NCBI RefSeq assembly: GCF_036588685.1 | Contig: NC_086381.1 | Location: forward strand, 51,707,431 to 51,771,430 | DNA: 64,000 nucleotides | DNA from: Mytilus trossulus | Lineage: Eukaryota > Mollusca > Bivalvia > Mytilida > Mytilidae | Direction: 5' to 3' | Position numbers and translations under genes: made by a program | In this document: positions 58,601-64,000 of the stretch, one piece after another | Numbering within the stretch: position 1 is the stretch's first letter | Layout: each line of letters opens with the position of its first letter | The notes under the pieces: generated by a model | Database searches by the model: none | What the model saw: only the letters and a program-made list of their open reading frames with translations | What the model was told of the DNA's origin: nothing

Positions 58601-61600
58601 AATTCAATTCATGATCTAAATATGTCTATGACACTTTATATACTTTATCATATAGATTAGAACCAATCAAATATTTTTGTTATTGTAGAAAAGTGCTAAC
58701 AACTTCAATATGTTCACAAATACTTCCAACCATTGTGGAATAGTTCCTTCATTCAATCCTGCTTAAAAATTCAATAAAAAGAATGAAATTTAATTCCCCT
58801 GTGTGTATTACAAATACATAATACTGTGAGTTCACAATTATTTGTGGGATTTCAATTTTCTTTGATTTAGTGGGTAACTGTTTATCTGGCTTTGTAAGCA
58901 AACTTTGGTAAACATATGAAATAAAATATCCAAATTACAATACTATCTTTCCTGTGTCCACGAAATTTGGTACCAAAGGCAATTTTATCCACAGCATCTT
59001 GTATATACATGATATGAGGGAGGGTAAGCAAATAGTATAAGATTTAACTTAAGACTTAAAACAGAATATGGTATCTTTGTTATAAAATATTGCTTGCCTT
59101 CCTATTTCAACATACTGACATCATTATATGATCCCATTTATAAATATATTGATAACTCCGTTACATCAACATCATATATTGACTGACTTTTTAAATTTTA
59201 TTTTAACTGTTCTTACATTATAGTCATTTTAATTATTTTCTTTAAAAACAGAAGTGAAAGTACTTTCCAAAGGGAATGAATCCCAATTGTTCTCACTTTG
59301 GGGTTCTAATGGGTTTTATTCACGAATTAATTAAAATATGACAATTATGTAAGGAAGAAAATTTATCATTGAGTAACAGGACAATAGTTTATTGAAAATA
59401 GTTCATCAATTGTGTACTGTAAATTCAAAAATTGTTTGTTAATGCCAATAATGCGACTGCTTGAGTATCGCAATAATAAGAAGTTGCTTTCTGAATTATT
59501 ATATACATATACCTGAAAGTAGCTCTCTCTAAAATCTTCATTATTAAACTTGCTTTTATGTTCAGTTTTCACAAAAATCACAATAATAAATTTATACATG
59601 CAATACTTTCTGAATTTACAGTATTTCACATTTGACATTAGCATACACAATACAGAGCCTTGTTTATTATTTGTTTATTTCCCGTTAGCTTACGTAGTAA
59701 AGAAACTTTTTCATCATATGTTTAATTCACGTTAGCATACATAGTAAAGAAACTTTTTTATCATATGTTTAATTCACGTTAGCATAAATAGTAAAGAAAC
59801 TTTTTCATCATATGTTTAATTCACGTTAGCATACATAGTAAAGAAACTTTTTTATCATATGTTTAATTCACGTTAGCATACATAACATGACATAGTAAAG
59901 AAACTTTTTTATCATATGTTTAATTCACATTAGCATACATAGTAAAGAAACTTTTTTATCATATGTTTAATTAACGTTAGCATACATAGTAAAGAAACTT
60001 TTTTATCATATGTTTAATTCACGTTAGCATACGTAGTTAAGAAACTTTTTTATCATATGTTTAATTCCCGTTAGCATACATAGTAAAGAAACTTTTTTAT
60101 CATATGTTTAATTCACATTAGCATACATAGTAAAGAAACTTTTTCATCATATGTTCATTTCCCGTTAGCATACATAGTAAAGAAACTTTCTTATCATATT
60201 TTTAATTCACGTTAGCATACGTAGTAAAGAAACTTTTTCATCATATGTTTAATTCACGTTAGCATACATAGTATAAACTTTTTTATCATATGTTTAATTC
60301 ACGTTTGTATACATAGTAAAGAAACTTTTTTATCATATGTTTAATTAACGTTAGCATACGTAGTAAAGAAACTTTTTCATCATATGTTTAATTCATGTTA
60401 GCATACGTAGTAAAACAACTTTTTCATCATATGTTTAATTCACGTTAGCATATGTTTAATTCACGTTAGCATACATAGTAAAGAAACTTTTTCATCATAT
60501 GTTTAATTCACGTTAGCATATACAGTAAAGAAACTTTTTCATCTTGTGTTTAATTCACGTTAGCATACATAGAAAAGAACCTGTTTTATCATATGTTAAA
60601 TTCACGTTAGCATACACAATAAAGAACCTGTTTCATCATATGTTTAATTCACGTTACCATACATAGAAAAGAACCTGTTTTATCAGATGTTTAATTCACG
60701 TTAGCATACATAGAAAAGAACCTGTTTTATCAGGTTTAATTCACGTTAGCATACATAGAAAAGAACCTGTTTTATCATATGTTTAATTCACGTAAGCATA
60801 CATAGAAAAGAACCTGTTTTATCATATGTTTAATTCACGTAAGCATACATAGAAAAGAACCTGTTTTATCATATGTTTAATTCACGTTAGCATACATAGA
60901 AAAGAACCTGTTTTATCATATGTTTAATTCACGTTAGCATACATAGAAAAGAACCTGTTTTATCATATGTTTATTTCCTGTTTGCATACACAGTAACGAA
61001 CCTTTTTTATCATATGTTTAATTCACGTTAGCATACATAGTAAAGAACCTGTTTTATCAAAAGTTTAATTCACATTAGCATATACAGTAAAGAACCTGTT
61101 TTATCATATGCTTAATTCACATTAGCATACATAGAAAAGAACCCATCTAACTATAATTAATAACCAATGTCCCCTATATTTAAAATTAACAGAAGAAAAG
61201 GAGGTAACTTGTAACATACAATTTCCACATCCAAAAGCCATATCTCCAATATGATTGTATTTTTAGAATGATCTGAAATAAAATGTCATGCACCAACCAT
61301 TTAGCATAGTAAGGGATGCTTGCCATGCATCATGGGATAGCCATCACCATAGCGACAATGTACCTACCACTATACATATTTGGTGGTGGACCAAAATATA
61401 TCTCATCTAAAAGGATACAGCAGGAAATAAGAGAAAATGTTAAAAAAGTTGGATTCTAAAAATAGATGTTATGTAACAAAAATACTACTGTTTTATAGAT
61501 GAAATTAAAACACTGAATATCTCTATGGGTTGAAGAACAGAGAAAGGTGTCTAACATTTCAAATCAAAAGCTTAAATGTAGTAAATAATAAAAAATAAAT

Positions 61601-63328
61601 CACTTCTCCCTCTATCAAATCTTAAATTCTAATCATATCTCTATTCATATTCTATTCTAACAACTCTAAAGAGATGTATTGGTAAAAGTCCTGCTGGTCA
61701 TTTTGATTTTTTAAACTTTCTATCATTATACTGTACTTGTATCAAGAATAGTTATCAAGATAAAAAACAAAAATGCAAAAATAAGTTGTAAAAATTAGCA
61801 TTAAAAGGCAAGCCGCTATCTAAAGCTTCTATCAATAGAAAAAGGGGGATCTTTATTACAGGCCTGGGCAATATAACTTCAATATTAAAGGAGTTATGTG
61901 AGAATTTGACCAGAATGCTGTATTGAAGCAAAAATGCTTCAATTTTCTTGATCAAAATGAAAGTGGATTTTTCTAATATCCATAAATTATTCCTTACAAG
62001 TAGCTATGATGAAGCAAGGTATTGTTACAAATCAAATGTGATTCTCCTTAATCTCAATGCAATGTAGTGTGTACTTTCATTGCTGCTGATTTCCACATAA
62101 TAAGCATGACATGATAGAGTATAGAGGCCATGCATAAAGTCAACTTTAAAATGATTTAGTTTTCAAGTTTAGAGAAGAATTTTTCAAATTTTCCAAACTC
62201 ATTCAAGAATGCTTACGAAGATTTTTAAAACTCATTTAGGCATTTATGTACATGATCTTTTCTACAAATTGTTTTTGCTAATAATTTTACCCACAAAAAT
62301 TGAATGTTTAAATGTTTATAAAATGGGTACCAAATAATGGTATTTGATCACATGGCCTTTTAGAAATGCTGGGCTAATAAACATTTTGAAATAGAAAAAT
62401 TAATAGAAAATTGTAACAAGCTCATTCCAAAACTTATTTTAACACATCTTAAAAACAGAAGTTAAAATGAAGCATAAACAATAAAATGTTAATTTCAATA
62501 TAATAAAATACACAGCAAAGATTTTAAGCAGACACCAACTTACCTAATAACTGTTGTTGTTTTTGTTGTTCTTGTAACTTTGCTTGCTGGATCTTTTGCT
62601 GCTATAAAAAAAAAAAAAAAGACTTTAATACTAAGGTGGTCCCTAACACTAGTACTACAGGGAAATAACTCTGTAAAAATCAGCTAATTATTTCAATCAC
62701 ATTGTATTGTAAAGGAAATATTAAGTTTTCTCAATGATCAAAATAAGTATTTGTGAAACTGCTTTATAACCAATGAATAATTTCTGATAAAGTGGTTGGT
62801 TTCGAACTTTTGGTAATTTTCATATTTTTTGTCAAAGGGTCAAAGTTAACATTTTGTCTAAATGTTATGAATATCAAAAAAGCCAAATTAATATTAGTCA
62901 AGGTGTTGGGTACCACTTGAAAGACAATGAAGTAATTTTTGTCTTTGCACGTTGTTTAAATTGTATCATTCTGACTGACTAATATCTGTTATATACCTGG
63001 TGAAGAAAAATTAACATGTGTATTTAACTATAATAATTCCGGAATGTCTAAATGAGAAAATTTACATGGATACAGCATTATACATAAATTTTGTAAATAA
63101 CAAAGTTTTTGATTCTTCAATTTTTTTTTCTATACAATGATTCCCTTAAAAATGTGATAATGTGTGTATTTATGATTTCGGTAATAAAATTTGATACAAA
63201 ACAAAAACTTTTTTGGTTAACTCATAGCATAACATCAATAATGAGAACCGAGTATTAAAGCTATATTTTTATTAAATAATTACCATTGCCTGTTGCTGAA
63301 GTTGCTGCATGTTCCCAGCCTGTGGCAT
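55615..63328 (-). CDS. C-terminal four exons of a glutamine-rich protein (partial; 5' end beyond window)
   Basis: Minus-strand exons are 63328-63284 (15 codons, starting MPQAGNMQQ after an acceptor), 62601-62544, 56910-56792 and 55815-55615. The donors are GTAATT, GTAAGT and GTAAAT; all acceptors end AG; phases agree (0, then 1, then 0), which strongly supports the model. The visible 140 residues are dominated by Gln: QQKIQQAKLQEQQKQQQ, RLQLQQQQQQQQ, then a Met/Gln/Gly part (QPPMMMQQQLRG, MQMGQQGQVMGQGQ) and a non-repetitive acidic-aromatic end (SNLLDSFDFNDLI). This composition is usual for transcription co-regulators such as Mediator, CBP/p300 or Mastermind-type proteins, and the hydrophobic-acidic end could be an activation or docking motif. 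I cannot assign the family. The gene must continue to the right because no start exon with typical features is seen before 64000. Intron sizes are 682, 5633 and 976 bases. Confidence 0.8.
56366..56530. mobile_element. Fold-back element in the last intron of the Q-rich gene
   Basis: The arms TTGAATGCTTCTTTTTGTAA and its complement, then AAGCGTTGACCG / CGGTCAACGCTT, make a hairpin with a short centre (GGGCGGAAGCGCTTC). Confidence 0.8.
57293..57388. mobile_element. Fold-back element in the 5.6-kb intron
   Basis: GATTATTCTGATGTCC / GGACGTCCAGAATAATC-type arms and TTTTGCCAGACAAG / CTTGTCTGGCAAAA pair across a 15-base centre. No clear target duplication. Confidence 0.8.
58250..58405. mobile_element. 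Fold-back element in the 5.6-kb intron
   Basis: AAGGAATGACTGTAATAT faces ATATTATAGTCATTTCTT, and TTCTGTCTATGAAGAAATAA faces TTATTTCGAATAGACAGAA. The centre is GTAGCAGGTTATTT. Confidence 0.8.
58406..59639. other. Intron sequence of the Q-rich gene
   Basis: AT-rich, with an inverted phrase pair around 59420 and 59610 (ACTGTAAATTCAAAAATT / TTTCTGAATTTACAGTA). The same phrase occurs near 54290-54490, so this is probably a small repeat family. No gene. Confidence 0.45.
59640..61145 (+). repeat. 47-bp minisatellite, about 31 copies, two variants
   Basis: The unit reads TTAGCATACATAGTAAAGAA, ACTTTTTTATCATATG, TTTAATTCACG. Units up to about 60565 carry GTAAAGAAACTTTTT. Units after that mostly carry GAAAAGAACCTGTTT, with a few mixed units near 61000. 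It lies in the 5.6-kb intron. Confidence 0.95.
61146..62543. other. Intron sequence, no feature recognised
   Basis: AT-rich, no ORF with a domain, no clear repeat. It ends at the donor of the 58-base Q-rich exon. Confidence 0.4.
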
Positions 63329-63429
63329 CTAGTAAAATAAACAATTATTGTCACATTATATAGTTCATCCTCAGAACAAATAGCAATCAGATCATTTAGT
63401 ACTGATAAGAAACTGTACATAGATTCAAT

Positions 63430-63645
63430 GTTTAGTTCAGAAAATTTATTGTTTGTTGGTGTTTTAACCCCACTTTTATGCGTCATTTTGGGGCTATTTT
63501 TGGTGGTCAGATTTTATTGGTGGAGTGTTGAAAAAACCATGAACTTTGACTAGTCAATTAAGAACGTTGTCATGGGTTCAAACCCACAACCTCAGCTAGT
63601 GATTACAGTAGAACAACTTAAACCACTTGGCAACCGAGGCCCCAG
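63430..63645 (-). mobile_element. tRNA-derived SINE, minus orientation
   Basis: In complement the head reads GGGGCCTCGGTTGCCAAGTG, then GGTTTAAGTTG, with a B-box-like GTGGGTTTGAACCCATG. The body (CCACCAAAAATAGCCCC, AAAAGTGGGGTTAAAACACC) resembles the SINE body at 39795-40056, so it belongs to the same family or a close sister and keeps a better B box. Confidence 0.75.
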
Positions 63646-64000
63646 TTCAGCAAAATGATGAATTTTGAAGTATGAAAAAAACAATCTTTAACACCTAAAT
63701 AGAACTCAGAAAAAATTCTCTCCGAGTAAATTATGTGATAGATTATGATTTAAACCTTTTCAAATGTAACTATCTTTATTTAATTTAATATTAGCATATA
63801 TTTTCTGGTGATTTGCTGGTGGTCATAAATAACTATTACAAACTGAGGTGATTCAGTGAAATCTATATTAACCCAACTATCAAGGATTGCAGAATTGTTC
63901 CTGATAGGAAAGATTTTCAGTATAGAAAGGATCATAATAAATCAATGTTGGTATCAATTTACTTTGGAACCATTGTAGATTAAGAATGTTCGCTACTTTT

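Noticed and set aside
59640..61145. Possible CRISPR-like array
   Set aside because: Units are head-to-tail without unique spacers and lie in a eukaryotic intron; it is a minisatellite.

Overview
This is an AT-rich, intron-bearing, repeat-dense animal genomic segment. The repeat families, the RING-less two-B-box TRIM-like paralogues and the tRNA-headed SINEs point to a bivalve mollusc, most likely a marine mussel (Mytilus or a relative). That assignment rests on recognition, not on a search. Nothing looks prokaryotic or viral.

Layout. (1) 2217-10575 is an apparently complete PIF/Harbinger DNA transposon. It has 21-bp perfect terminal inverted repeats, a 3-bp CCT target duplication, a plus-strand three-exon HARBI1-like DDE transposase (2323-4656) and a convergent minus-strand multi-exon Myb/SANT-domain gene that starts just inside the right terminus (10437 down to 7159). 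Smaller repeats are nested in it. (2) 10.6-19.3 kb is repeat territory: a 451-bp fold-back element, an 88-bp perfect palindrome flanked by 9-bp direct repeats, and several interspersed families. (3) 19.3-51.2 kb holds a cluster of B-box/coiled-coil (TRIM-like, RING-less) genes in one orientation: A (609 aa), B (607 aa), C (291 aa, truncated and lacking B-box 2 and the propeller), plus a possible orphan first exon D at 51102. All share the layout of a tiny first coding exon, a phase-2 intron and one large exon. The introns and spacers hold fold-back elements, SINEs, a perfect 835-bp tandem duplication and a family carrying a hammerhead-ribozyme-like core. (4) 51.3-53.3 kb is a TIR-bounded repeat with internal tandem arrays. 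(5) 55.6-63.3 kb carries, on the minus strand, the last four visible exons of a glutamine-rich protein gene whose 5' part lies beyond the window. Its 5.6-kb intron contains a roughly 31-copy 47-bp minisatellite in two sequence variants.

How the genes work together. The two Harbinger genes form a known functional pair in this superfamily: the DDE nuclease and its Myb-like DNA-binding/nuclear-import partner. The TRIM-like cluster looks like a local tandem expansion, as is common for bivalve innate-immune-type families; what these particular proteins do is not shown by the sequence. All splice models were made by eye from consensus sites and phase agreement. No expression or database evidence was available.
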